Shown piece after piece: positions 6,041-14,431 of a DNA stretch of 22,914 bases. The notes under the pieces are model-generated. The model made no database searches. It had not been told where the DNA came from and saw nothing but the letters and a program-made list of their open reading frames with translations. The translations under genes and the position numbers were made by a program. How positions within the stretch are numbered: position 1 is the stretch's first letter; each line of letters opens with the position of its first letter. The DNA is from a virus, in IMG/VR virus record IMGVR_UViG_3300017969_000161, positions 1 to 22,914 of that record. The stretch is one strand, 5' to 3'.

Positions 6041-7554
6041 TAGAATTGATCCTCTTCTTCACCGTCTTCTCCGCCAGATGCTTCCGCTTCTGCTTCTATT
6101 TCACTATTTATCTGCTCAATATCATCATCATTTTGCTTGAGAATATTCTTACGAATCCACAAGTTACTATAATATTGACCAGCATATTCAGCGGCATCTC
6201 GTACTAAAGCAAGACGTTCTCTTAATATTTCTTGGTCTTTCAGTTCTGAGAACTGATTATCTTTTACATAATCATAACGAATATCTTCTTTCATAAGTTC
6301 CCAGTCTTCTTCAGTTATAACGCCTTTAAGCAATAACTGTGTGCGTAATAAGTCTTGAAATAGTTCATTGAACTTCTTACGCAATCTACCCACAAACTTA
6401 GTAAACTTCAATTCATCACGATTAATCTCTGTTGCTCGACCTAACTGAAAACCACTTTCAGGTTGCATACGAGACTGAGGTACATTGAGTGCTAAGAACA
6501 TCTTCTTCTTAAAATACTCAATATCTTCAATCTCACCGAGGTTTTGACCACCACCTAGTGTAGTAATCTCTGTACCTCTACCACCTTCTCTGCGAGGCAT
6601 CCAGAAGTCTTCTAGCATGTTCATAAACTTACGGTCGTCTTTTACTTCACCTGTATCACCATCATAAACTAACTTATTCTTAAAGTTATTCATAATGTCT
6701 TTTAGATACTGTTCTGCTTTCTGCTTAGGTAAGTTACCAACATCTACATAAAATACTCTACGCTCAGGTGCCCTTGCAATACGATAGATAACAAGAGCAT
6801 CTTCCATCATACGCAACTGATTGACTGGTTTGATTGCTTTGTGTAAATAACCCACAACCATATTGTTATTCATATCAGTCATACCAGAAGGCACATATGT
6901 TACGCTATCTTTAGTGAGAGCAATTGCATTTGCAGTTTTCATCTGCGTTACATTTGTCGCCACCGATCCTTCAGTGTATAGGAAGTATTCTTTAATCTTT
7001 TTAATACCACTGACGCCCTTTGTAATTTCTTGCTGTTCGTCTTTAATAACTTCACGAACAAATTTTATTGAACGAGGGTCGACAATTCTGAGTTTTTGTA
7101 TGCCTTCTTTTGGATTACTGCTATCAACTACTTTATGAAAATATAGTCTTCCATCAATATACCAACGCTTAAATAGTTCATGAGACCTCTTATTGAAGTC
7201 AAGCATTCTTAGAACTTGTTTAAACTCTTCATTAATTTTCTTTTTAATAGATGATGAAACCTGCACATCGTCTAAAGTTATAGATACTTGCCTATCACTG
7301 TCAGATACGATTGCTTCATTGATAATATCATCAATCGCCGCTTCGCATTCTGGGTGCATAGAAATTTCACGATACTTCTTAATTAAGTCGTATTCGTTCT
7401 TCGCTCTATAATCTTGATTAACAAAAGTGCCGTACGCGCCACCAGAAACAGTAGACACGCCATCGTCTGGAGAAGGAAGAATTATATCCTGCTTTGGTAA
7501 ATTCTTCTCCCCTCCATTACGACTGATTTCAAATCCGAATAGTTTTACTGCCAT
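6040..7554 (-). CDS. gp20: Portal protein gp20
   Basis: The 504-aa protein (T4 gp20 is 524 aa) forms the dodecameric ring at the unique head vertex, initiating prohead assembly, passing DNA for gp17, and later joining the neck. Typical T4-portal segments are visible: KKYREISMHPECEAAIDDI at residues 59-77 (an early helix signature), FKRWYIDGRLYFHKVVD at about 127-143, the KLRIVDPRSIKFVRE region, RAPERRVFYVDVGNLPKQKA, and FWMPRREGGRGTEITTLGGG followed by LGEIEDIEYF. The C-terminus is very acidic (EAEAEASGGEDGEEEDQF). The TAATG overlap with the next gene couples it to gp67. A GGTGGAG ribosome site precedes the ATG. Confidence 0.97.
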   Translation of the reverse strand: MAVKLFGFEISRNGGEKNLPKQDIILPSPDDGVSTVSGGAYGTFVNQDYRAKNEYDLIKKYREISMHPECEAAIDDIINEAIVSDSDRQVSITLDDVQVSSSIKKKINEEFKQVLRMLDFNKRSHELFKRWYIDGRLYFHKVVDSSNPKEGIQKLRIVDPRSIKFVREVIKDEQQEITKGVSGIKKIKEYFLYTEGSVATNVTQMKTANAIALTKDSVTYVPSGMTDMNNNMVVGYLHKAIKPVNQLRMMEDALVIYRIARAPERRVFYVDVGNLPKQKAEQYLKDIMNNFKNKLVYDGDTGEVKDDRKFMNMLEDFWMPRREGGRGTEITTLGGGQNLGEIEDIEYFKKKMFLALNVPQSRMQPESGFQLGRATEINRDELKFTKFVGRLRKKFNELFQDLLRTQLLLKGVITEEDWELMKEDIRYDYVKDNQFSELKDQEILRERLALVRDAAEYAGQYYSNLWIRKNILKQNDDDIEQINSEIEAEAEASGGEDGEEEDQF

Positions 7555-7595
7555 ATTTTCTCCACCTAAACATTATACCATTATCTTGAAAGTTA

Positions 7596-8165
7596 TTAAG
7601 CAGTTGTATCTGCGGTTGTTACACCACCGAAACGACCACCAAGACTTTCAAAGAACTGGTAAGTAAATTCACAAGTAAACTCTGCAATTGCATCGTTTGT
7701 TCCAAAGTCTAGAGCAATCTCACCAATGTTGGTTGGATATGCGTCTTTGATTATATATGACTTGAGAACATCATCATTTCTGTCTAGATGGTCAACTCGT
7801 AAATCAACGAGATATTCACTAGGCAGGACTCTACCTCGATTAGTTACTACGTTGTTGATACCATTCTGCCAGATTTCAAAGGCATCGCGGATTGCGAATG
7901 ATGTGTCATTGTACACTGTTACAGTCCATGGAGTGAAAGTTCTTTCACCGCCAAAGTTTACAACACGACCCCTATAGTTGACTGGAGTGTTACCGATTGT
8001 TGAACCAGGAAGTGCGGCGCCTCGGCAGAGAAATTCTGCATCTCTGCCTGCTACGCCCGCTACTGCTCCAGAAACGTATTCTGGAAATGATAGCGTTACT
8101 CTGAACTGGTTTGCTCTCGCACCCCCACCAATCATACGGGATTTAAAGTCTGAAATTGTTGCCAT
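7596..8165 (-). CDS. gp19: Tail tube protein gp19
   Basis: The 189-aa protein (T4 gp19 is 163 aa) polymerises into the inner tube of the contractile tail. It begins MATISDFKSRMIGGGARANQ, followed by a beta-rich core with FLCRGAALPGSTIG (about residues 45-58), VYNDTSFAIRDAFEIWQNGIN at about 84-104, and FTYQFFE near the C-terminus, all typical of the gp19 family. It lies between sheath gp18 and portal gp20, as in T4. It has its own GATAAATA promoter and an AGGAG ribosome site. The partial gene at 1-243 appears to share the fold. Confidence 0.96.
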   Translation of the reverse strand: MATISDFKSRMIGGGARANQFRVTLSFPEYVSGAVAGVAGRDAEFLCRGAALPGSTIGNTPVNYRGRVVNFGGERTFTPWTVTVYNDTSFAIRDAFEIWQNGINNVVTNRGRVLPSEYLVDLRVDHLDRNDDVLKSYIIKDAYPTNIGEIALDFGTNDAIAEFTCEFTYQFFESLGGRFGGVTTADTTA

Positions 8166-8189
8166 TTTTATATGCTCCTATTATCTTAC

Positions 8190-8197
8190 TATTTATC
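8190..8197 (-). promoter_or_regulatory. Late promoter for gp19 (GATAAATA variant)
   Basis: GATAAATA on the minus strand between the gp18 stop (8200) and the gp19 start (8165), within the 12-base string GGATAAATAGTA that also precedes the tail-tube-like gene at the left edge. Confidence 0.65.
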
Positions 8198-8199
8198 CC

Positions 8200-10116
8200 T
8201 TATACACCAGTCTCTTCAAAAGAGATACCAGTTCTTGTTGCTACGAATGTAAGCGTGATAAAGTTAATTGACCTTGCAGGTTTAATAAAGATATCTGCTC
8301 TAAACTCGTTTGCATCAATGACTGCAGGAGTATTATTAGTTTCGTCACAAACAACTTTAAAATCAAAGATGCCTCTGCGACCTTGAATATCTCTCAAGAA
8401 CGGTTCGACTAGATTTCTAAAGTTTGCTCTAGTGAAAGTGTCGTTGAATTCAAACAACTGAAACTTCGCCGCTGTAGCAATTGCTTTTTCTAGAATGATG
8501 AACAATCTACGAACATTAATTCTATCAAATGCACTTGGTGCAGTCAGCATAGTTTTATCACCAAAGAGTGTGATGCCTTGTCCAGGGAATGCTACAACTG
8601 GATTAACTTGACTTCTATAGAGGGAATCTCTATCTGCTTTATCTGGTGAGAATGCGACTTTTACTGCATTCTTAATCTGCCCGCGGTTGAAACCAGCAGG
8701 TGAGAAGAATGGATCAGCAACTAAGTCAGTTCTTACACAGCATCCAGCAACATCAGCATTCAAAGGAATCCAACGATATACATCGTTGTATCTGTCATAC
8801 TGATATTTCCAACCACTATCCATTACTGCGAATGAAGAGTTGATATTTGCCGAAACATCTCTGAAATCTACAATATCTGTTGCGGCAGTTGTTGAAGTTG
8901 CATCAGCAAGTTCTGGTGATAAGAATACCATACAGTCTTTTCTGATTTCAGCAACATTGTCTACAACGTATTTTGCTGTCGCTCCGTCTGCAGGTCCCAT
9001 GACAATAAGAGAGATATCGAATTGCTCATCGTTTGCAAATTTAGCATATGCAGTCTGTAGTTCTCCTGCTGAAGGCGCGGCACCATTTGCGGCACCTGAC
9101 AGAGAAACGTACTGTGGTTCTCTACTTGTGTGTGCAAAAGCATTACTCAAAATACCTGTCGCTGTACCTACGTCACTATCAAAGTTTGAACCGTGGTCAC
9201 CGAACCAAATATAATTTGAATACTGATTAATATGCTCTACATAGTAATTTACTGTTCCATCTGACTTCTTTGCATCAGTTGCGACAGATAAATTTGAGAA
9301 CTTTTCAAGTATTGTGTTTGCAGTTCCAGTAATATCTCCATCTTCATCGATGACGATTACATGAAGTTCATCATTAGAACCGCCTCTTGCCGTTGCTTGT
9401 GCAGATGTTCCTGGTGCATTATCGAATTCTGCATGATAGTACCACTTGACAGTTACATTAACAGGTGTAACTGTTCCATCAACTGCAGTAGTTAGACCAG
9501 TAGTCTTACCCTTTTCGTTGATAGTCAAGGTATTTGTTGATATTGCTGTTACTTCATATTCAGTATTGTGTCCAGCAAATACAATCAAGTCTCCTACAAA
9601 GATATTTGATGCAGATACAACTGTTACTGTTTTTGCATCTAACGCATTAGAGGTTACACATGTAGTAGTATTAGTACTTGTGTAAGCACCTGCAGTGTGA
9701 CATACTGATACTTTAAGTGAGTTACCCAGAGTACCTGGATACTTTGCCGCCCAATCGCCAACTCCTGTTGAGATTGCAGAAGCACCTAGATTATCGTATT
9801 GTGTTTCGTTTTTAATTAAGAATCCTGAACCGTCTTGTGTCGCATTCAGCATACTTGCTTTTTCTGCTCTAACAACTTGAAGATTAGAACCATAACTCAG
9901 AAAGTTTGCCGCAGAGAAGAAATATTCGTATGTATCAGCATTAGGTTCACCGAAAACGGAAACCAATTCATTTTCTGAAGATACATTGATTACATCGTCT
10001 ACAGGTCCCCACTGAAAGTTGCCCGCATATGCTCCCGGTGAGGTTGCTACTGCTGGCACAACCTGTGTTAAGTCCACTTCACGAACTAGAACGCCTGGTG
10101 AAATTTGAAATGCCAT
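8200..10116 (-). CDS. gp18: Tail sheath protein gp18
   Basis: The 638-aa protein (T4 gp18 is 659 aa) forms the contractile sheath. The N-terminus MAFQISPGVLVREVDLTQVV and the segment PGAYAGNFQWGPVDDV are classic sheath features. The C-terminal region has KNAVKVAFSPDKADRD, a VVAFPGQGITLFGDKT segment, INVRRLFIILEKAI, and the closing FIKPARSINFITLTFVATRT. The central region (about residues 120-330) is Thr/Ala/Gly/Asp-rich and probably forms the surface-exposed protease-resistant domains that vary among sheath proteins. I start it at the ATG at 10116, preceded by GGGAG at 8 nt. An in-frame TTG at 10143 extends it by nine residues but lacks that spacing and does not fit the family N-terminus. Confidence 0.97.
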   Translation of the reverse strand: MAFQISPGVLVREVDLTQVVPAVATSPGAYAGNFQWGPVDDVINVSSENELVSVFGEPNADTYEYFFSAANFLSYGSNLQVVRAEKASMLNATQDGSGFLIKNETQYDNLGASAISTGVGDWAAKYPGTLGNSLKVSVCHTAGAYTSTNTTTCVTSNALDAKTVTVVSASNIFVGDLIVFAGHNTEYEVTAISTNTLTINEKGKTTGLTTAVDGTVTPVNVTVKWYYHAEFDNAPGTSAQATARGGSNDELHVIVIDEDGDITGTANTILEKFSNLSVATDAKKSDGTVNYYVEHINQYSNYIWFGDHGSNFDSDVGTATGILSNAFAHTSREPQYVSLSGAANGAAPSAGELQTAYAKFANDEQFDISLIVMGPADGATAKYVVDNVAEIRKDCMVFLSPELADATSTTAATDIVDFRDVSANINSSFAVMDSGWKYQYDRYNDVYRWIPLNADVAGCCVRTDLVADPFFSPAGFNRGQIKNAVKVAFSPDKADRDSLYRSQVNPVVAFPGQGITLFGDKTMLTAPSAFDRINVRRLFIILEKAIATAAKFQLFEFNDTFTRANFRNLVEPFLRDIQGRRGIFDFKVVCDETNNTPAVIDANEFRADIFIKPARSINFITLTFVATRTGISFEETGV

Positions 10117-10165
10117 GTTATTTACTCCCGTATTTAAAATCAAAGGTTTTAGTCATTTACGATAA

Positions 10166-10173
10166 TATTTATA
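10166..10173 (-). promoter_or_regulatory. Late promoter for gp18 (TATAAATA)
   Basis: Exact T4-type late octamer on the minus strand, just after the gp17 stop (10177) and about 50 bases before the gp18 ATG. Confidence 0.85.
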
Positions 10174-10176
10174 AGT

Positions 10177-11802
10177 TTACCAATTTGTACTATCGACTAC
10201 AACCCATCTGTCACCATCTGCATCGACAAAGGATTCGGCACCAGCGCCTTCTTCTTGACTTACAAAACCAAATGGTGTTAATTCATCTTCTATTGCTTGC
10301 ATTTTCTCTTTATATAATTTTTGTCGTATATCATTCTCGGTTAATTCTTTGAAATACGGTTGTCCACTTAACCATGCAAACATCACCAAGCACATTGCTA
10401 AATCATCGTGACTACCTTCTTCTGCTTCGTAAGAACCTTTTCTTGCTACAAAAGTAGATAGTTCGTTGATAATATCGAAATCTTGAATTATCAACTTGTT
10501 TTCTTCTATTAGATTTTTGAGATTACTACAACCCAATCTTTTCAGTTGACCCGTAGTTCTAGCACCTAATGTGGTGCCTCCTCCAAAACCTCCTCCTAAA
10601 ACTTGTCCTGCTCTACCTTTCCATGTGGTAGACAATAAGTTTTCGTATTCTATATCATTATTTAGAATATCCGCGACTTGTTGACCTATATCATTTATCT
10701 CAACAAGTATATATGCATCGTTATAATGAGAACACATTCTATTAATAACAGTTGGATACATTAAAGGTGAAATTTCATTTGAACGATACTTACATACAAC
10801 TTTAAAAGGCATCTTTGTTACATCTAGTATCACAAACGCACTGTAGTCGATTCCTACGCCCCTTGAGACATCAACTGTGCAAATATATGTGTTACCTTCT
10901 TGTGCTTTTTCATATACTGTTACACCTTCTTTATCATATTCGGGTTGCTTGTATGCCATATTACGCAATGAATTAGGGTTGATAAGTGTATTACTTGACC
11001 CCAAGAACTGACATTCAAATTCTTGATCCCACTGTTCTTGAGAAGTATTTTTAATCGTTTCTTCTTTAAAGCGAATACCACGACCAGGAATATCATTCCA
11101 CTCAACTTCAATAGTTGCATAATTACTACGTTTCTCTTCAGCATCAACCCACATCTTATAAAAATGGTTCATACCTTTAGGTGTAGAGACAACCATCACT
11201 TTTGTATTTTTACCAGAAGTAATTGTGGGATATACTGACCTAAAAAACTCTTCTGCTAGATTATTTGGAACGAATGCAAATTCGTCTAGAAATACTAGAT
11301 TGAATGAACCACCACGAACCGCGCTAGATGATGTTGATGATGCAATAATTTTACTGTCATTCTCTAATACAATAGAACCTTTGTTCCATTCTTTGATACC
11401 TTGCTGTAAGTAAGGCGGAAGTGCTTCATACGACATATGAATTTTTGCAAGCAAATCTCTTGCAAGGGAACCTTTGTTCGCAAGAATAGCACAGTTTACT
11501 GTTGGATTGAATAACGCAAACCACAGAATGTATGAACACACAGTAGTTGATTTACCTGACTGTCTAGGAATTTTACATATAGAAAATCTGTTCTTATGAA
11601 ATGTTTTAATCATCTTCTTTTGAAACGAATACATTTCAAAAGGAATAAAACCTTCATCCAGATTAACAATCTTAATATACCTTTCGATAAAATATGATGG
11701 GTCCTTAGAACACTTTACATACTCTTCGATTTGTTCTGCAGTAAACTCTTGCTGAACATTAGTTTTTTTAAGATTAGGATTTCCTAGATAATTATCACTC
11801 AT
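10177..11802 (-). CDS. gp17: Large terminase subunit gp17 (packaging ATPase and nuclease)
   Basis: The 541-aa motor (T4 gp17 is 610 aa) pumps DNA into the prohead and cuts the concatemer. ATPase domain: Walker A PRQSGKST at residues 79-86, Walker B LVFLDE at 169-174 with the catalytic Glu174, and coupling motif VSTP at 205-208. RNase H-like nuclease domain: TVDVSRG with Asp311, VEIND with Glu368/Asp371, and SHDD with Asp466/467. A glycine-rich loop (GGGFGGGTTLGA) lies at about residues 403-414 in the nuclease domain. The ATG overlaps the stop of the 85-aa gene by ATGAGTGA. No strong Shine-Dalgarno sequence is seen here, so coupled translation is likely. Confidence 0.97.
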   Translation of the reverse strand: MSDNYLGNPNLKKTNVQQEFTAEQIEEYVKCSKDPSYFIERYIKIVNLDEGFIPFEMYSFQKKMIKTFHKNRFSICKIPRQSGKSTTVCSYILWFALFNPTVNCAILANKGSLARDLLAKIHMSYEALPPYLQQGIKEWNKGSIVLENDSKIIASSTSSSAVRGGSFNLVFLDEFAFVPNNLAEEFFRSVYPTITSGKNTKVMVVSTPKGMNHFYKMWVDAEEKRSNYATIEVEWNDIPGRGIRFKEETIKNTSQEQWDQEFECQFLGSSNTLINPNSLRNMAYKQPEYDKEGVTVYEKAQEGNTYICTVDVSRGVGIDYSAFVILDVTKMPFKVVCKYRSNEISPLMYPTVINRMCSHYNDAYILVEINDIGQQVADILNNDIEYENLLSTTWKGRAGQVLGGGFGGGTTLGARTTGQLKRLGCSNLKNLIEENKLIIQDFDIINELSTFVARKGSYEAEEGSHDDLAMCLVMFAWLSGQPYFKELTENDIRQKLYKEKMQAIEDELTPFGFVSQEEGAGAESFVDADGDRWVVVDSTNW

Positions 11803-12052
11803 TTATAATCTTCTGTAATACCACTTCAAACTGGTCAATTTTTAGCGTACGGTTAGGCCAATAGATATAATCTTTTTCTGGATTCGCTTTTAGATTGTTC
11901 AGCAAAGGAACAACAGCGGCATATAGTTTTGATAATTTATCTTGTAGTTTCTGAACTTCTTCTGATGAAGATGTAGCAGTTTGTGCAAGTTGCTGAACTG
12001 CTTCTAGTTCATTCTCATCTACTGCGGTGAAACCAAAATCGAAATCACTCAT
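11795..12052 (-). CDS. Small helical protein between the terminase subunits, function unknown
   Basis: The 85-aa protein begins MSDFDFGFTAVDENELEAVQ. It has a central heptad-like helix (about residues 17-55, with SEEVQKLQDKLSKLYAAVVP) and a C-terminal NPEKDYIYWPNRTLKIDQFE motif. I recall a small protein of this type next to gp17 in marine T4-like phages, without an established role. It overlaps gp16 upstream and gp17 downstream, each by the same eight bases ATGAGTGA, so all three should be translated together. That placement suggests a packaging or terminase accessory role; this is inference. The ribosome site (GAGGAGAAGG) is strong. Confidence 0.85.
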   Translation of the reverse strand: MSDFDFGFTAVDENELEAVQQLAQTATSSSEEVQKLQDKLSKLYAAVVPLLNNLKANPEKDYIYWPNRTLKIDQFEVVLQKIINE

Positions 12053-12470
12053 GGTCGATTACCTTCTCCTCTTTCTCACCCTTGATTAGTTTCTGCAGTT
12101 CTGCAGTTGAACCAACGAATAGTGCATTAGTCACATTCTGAGGTGCTTTTTCGTCTACTTTGTTTAAGTCTTTCATATTTTTCTGTAGTCTCATCAAATC
12201 TTGAGTTACATCACTAACTGTTTTAATTAATTGACCTGCTACTTCATATGAACGAGGGTTCTCTGCTTCTCTTGCTAATTGAAGAATACCTTCGATTGCT
12301 GTATTACCCTTTTCGATGAGCATATGAAAGTTTTGTCGTGCAATTTCATAGTCTGCATCTGCATCTGCTTTATTAGGGTCAGGTGCTGGTAGATGGTCAG
12401 ATGCTTGAACTTCTGTCGGTAACTGTTCTGCTATATCAAATACTCGATTTAATTTTTCATCAATACTCAT
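12045..12470 (-). CDS. gp16: Small terminase subunit gp16
   Basis: The 141-aa protein (T4 gp16 is 164 aa) recognises viral DNA and stimulates the gp17 ATPase as an oligomeric ring. The diagnostic segment is LAREAENPRSYEVAGQLIKT (residues 65-84) followed by VSDVTQDLMRLQKNMKDL, the central coiled-coil oligomerisation region of T4-type small terminases. The N-terminus is short and acidic, the C-terminus charged (KGEKEEKVIDHE). Gene order with gp17 supports the call. An AAGGAG site lies 6 nt before the ATG. It shares the ATGAGTGA stop/start overlap with the 85-aa gene. Confidence 0.93.
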   Translation of the reverse strand: MSIDEKLNRVFDIAEQLPTEVQASDHLPAPDPNKADADADYEIARQNFHMLIEKGNTAIEGILQLAREAENPRSYEVAGQLIKTVSDVTQDLMRLQKNMKDLNKVDEKAPQNVTNALFVGSTAELQKLIKGEKEEKVIDHE

Positions 12471-12480
12471 ATCACACTCC

Positions 12481-12852
12481 TTATAGTTGTGTGAATCCGC
12501 TTACCTTTTTCAAAGTAATCGTCACAGTTCCATCTTCAATAAAAACTCGTAAATCTTTACTTGGTTCTGCTGAAAGACCAAGTTGTCCTGTATTTGTAAT
12601 AGCACCTACTCCTGCTCCACTGAAAGTAAACACTGGTGTTAGATTTGGTTCAGTAACACGATAAATCTCAATGTCTCCCACATTATTGTCATAATCAATT
12701 TGTAGAATAATACACTCTGGATTTTCTGCAGTTTCATCTCTACCTAAAGTATCGACATCCATATCAAAATCAACTGAACCAGGAGTGAAGTCTCCCGATA
12801 CTGCAAAAGTTGCTCTAGTTTCTGTAGTTGCTAATATTGTCTTAGTTGCCAT
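12481..12852 (-). CDS. Small beta-rich protein, relative of the 118-aa head-cluster protein
   Basis: The 123-aa protein begins MATKTILATTETRATFAVSG and is Asp/Thr/Gly-rich with alternating beta-strand patterns and no membrane segment. Its second half (GDIEIYRV..., VFTFSGAG, LGLSAEPSKDLRVFIEDGTV, ITLKKVSGF) parallels the 118-aa protein at 3660-4016 (GDVVIESA..., VKFDSGATG, LEVTDSDEDIKVTITTGGTA, LVLKKLTGY). Small proteins of this pattern occur in marine myovirus structural regions, probably as virion components. That role is inferred from context: it sits between tail terminator gp15 and small terminase gp16. Only 16 bases separate it from gp15. Confidence 0.8.
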   Translation of the reverse strand: MATKTILATTETRATFAVSGDFTPGSVDFDMDVDTLGRDETAENPECIILQIDYDNNVGDIEIYRVTEPNLTPVFTFSGAGVGAITNTGQLGLSAEPSKDLRVFIEDGTVTITLKKVSGFTQL

Positions 12853-12868
12853 TTTATAATCTCACTTA

Positions 12869-13645
12869 TTATGTTACTGGATTATCAGTCCACGTTTCAC
12901 TAAATCCAAAATCATCATCTGCATCTGCAGAAGTTGGGTCTGGAGTTGTCACCAATCTACTAGTAGGTGTAATTGATGTTCCTATAGTAGGAGAGTTGTC
13001 TAAGAAAGCATCTGCTTGCACAGTCTTAATGATACCTTGCTCGGAAATAGGTCCATAGAAATTCATCTTTACAGTAAATGTCATAGTATATATGATACTT
13101 CTGCGAGAAGCAAAATCACCTTCATAATCATCCTCATATGTTAGACTTTCTAGTATAAGAGGAAAGTCATCTTTAATACCCATCTCAGGAACAGCATTAA
13201 TAGTTAAAGTATATGCTGGTGTGAAAAATGGTAATATTTGTTCAACAACTTGAAGTGCATCTTCTTGGTTTTTTGCCATAATAAACAGACTGAAATTCAA
13301 GTTGTAAGGTACAGATTGATATTGTCTTTTAATCTCTGTGCTAGTAGTACCAACTGTTTTACGAACATTCATTTTGTTTACTTTACGTTGACCATCATAA
13401 TTAAATCCACTAATTTCAAAACCCATTCTTGGTAAAGTTAGTTGATGTGTATTTGTTAGTTGAGGATTTTCATATAGTCTAGCAAGAAATTTTTGTTTTG
13501 GTCCATATGCAAGAGGCACTTTCAGTGATTGTATTGCATTACCGTTTGCATCTTTTCTACGAATGTCGATATCATTGAATACGCTACCAAATGCGATAAC
13601 ACTTCTGCGAATTGTTTCATGATAAAAATGATTTTGTCCTAACAT
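12869..13645 (-). CDS. gp15: Tail terminator / proximal sheath stabiliser gp15
   Basis: The 258-aa protein (T4 gp15 is 272 aa) caps the tail tube and sheath and connects to the neck. Family features are an N-terminal HFYHETIRRSVIAFGSVFND with IDIRRKD (residues 6-32), LKVPLAYGPKQKFLARL (41-57), LPRMGFEISGFNYD (71-84), QVVEQILPFFTP at 132-143, and SRRSIIYTMTFTVKMNFYGP near residue 190-210. The C-terminal tail (after about 225) is Thr/Asp-rich and likely disordered. Its ATG overlaps the gp14 stop (TAATG), indicating coupled translation with the neck protein. Confidence 0.95.
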   Translation of the reverse strand: MLGQNHFYHETIRRSVIAFGSVFNDIDIRRKDANGNAIQSLKVPLAYGPKQKFLARLYENPQLTNTHQLTLPRMGFEISGFNYDGQRKVNKMNVRKTVGTTSTEIKRQYQSVPYNLNFSLFIMAKNQEDALQVVEQILPFFTPAYTLTINAVPEMGIKDDFPLILESLTYEDDYEGDFASRRSIIYTMTFTVKMNFYGPISEQGIIKTVQADAFLDNSPTIGTSITPTSRLVTTPDPTSADADDDFGFSETWTDNPVT

Positions 13646-14427
13646 TATCTTTGTACCTCACCAAATGGATTGCTTGTGCTAAAGTCTATGATATCTTCTG
13701 CATTCAAACTAAAGTCGTTGTTTCTTGAAAGAGGTTCAATACTTGCACCAATTGTTGTCGCATTAGTTGTTGTTGAAAGTGTATAATCTTCTTTGATAAT
13801 CTTAAATCCATTTTCAAGCAACAATGAACCTGAACTATCTTCAAGTGATATTTCATAGTTAAACATGTCAGTTGAACGTGCATCTTCAATAGCATCAATC
13901 GCTGATACACCAGTATCAATCTTCTCTGAACTGTATACAAATCTTTCAACATCTAATCTGTATGTGTAGATATTATTTGCTTGATAGAAAATATTCTCAT
14001 GTTCAACAAATGTGATTTCAAATAAACCTTTTGTCATAGGAAAGTATAGTAAGTCACCTTCGTTTGGTCTGCCTTCTACAATTAAAGATGCGTTATCATC
14101 AACTGCAGTAGACCAACGTGATTTAACAACAACAAAACTTGCCCTGTCTCGTATCTCAACACCAAATTTCGACAAGAAGTCACCTTCACCCTCAAATCCA
14201 TCTACTGATTGTAGATACATCTCTATAGAGTGTGCAGACGTAAATTTAGATAACTCATCTTCATTGAAGATTGTGTCTACGTTTACTAATGTGCGAGGAA
14301 TGTAATAGATGTCAAAACCATAAATCTTAATTGCTTCTGTATAAAGATTTTCAATTAGGGTTTGCTCTAAAGAATAACCTGTACTATCTAATCCGCCGCC
14401 TTGGTCGAAATACGCATTAAGTGCCAT
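13645..14427 (-). CDS. gp14: Neck protein gp14
   Basis: The 260-aa protein (T4 gp14 is 256 aa) forms, with gp13, the neck that seals the filled head and joins it to the tail. The N-terminus has EQTLIENLYTEAIKIYGFDI followed by YYIPRTLVNVDTIFNEDELS (residues 22-61), a strong gp14 signature, then AHSIEMYLQSVDGFEGEGDF with LSKFGVEIRDRASFVV, and the typical EGRPNEGDLLYFPMTKGLFE. The TAATG overlap couples it to gp15. Four bases separate it from the gp13 stop. Confidence 0.95.
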   Translation of the reverse strand: MALNAYFDQGGGLDSTGYSLEQTLIENLYTEAIKIYGFDIYYIPRTLVNVDTIFNEDELSKFTSAHSIEMYLQSVDGFEGEGDFLSKFGVEIRDRASFVVVKSRWSTAVDDNASLIVEGRPNEGDLLYFPMTKGLFEITFVEHENIFYQANNIYTYRLDVERFVYSSEKIDTGVSAIDAIEDARSTDMFNYEISLEDSSGSLLLENGFKIIKEDYTLSTTTNATTIGASIEPLSRNNDFSLNAEDIIDFSTSNPFGEVQR

Positions 14428-14431
14428 GTAA

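Noticed and set aside
6105-6112. GATAAATA inside the 3' end of gp20 as a promoter for the gp67-like gene
   Set aside because: It is inside codons for INSE, 65 bases before the next start, and the TAATG overlap already explains expression. Could be real but not supported enough to annotate.
7565-7590. TATAAT-like host promoter before gp20
   Set aside because: A TATAAT string is present on the minus strand but no matching -35 box is seen and the region is AT-rich; a late unit from gp19 is sufficient.
10117-10143. TTG start extending gp18 by nine residues
   Set aside because: The GGGAG ribosome site lies within this extension at ideal spacing to the ATG at 10116, where the family N-terminus begins.
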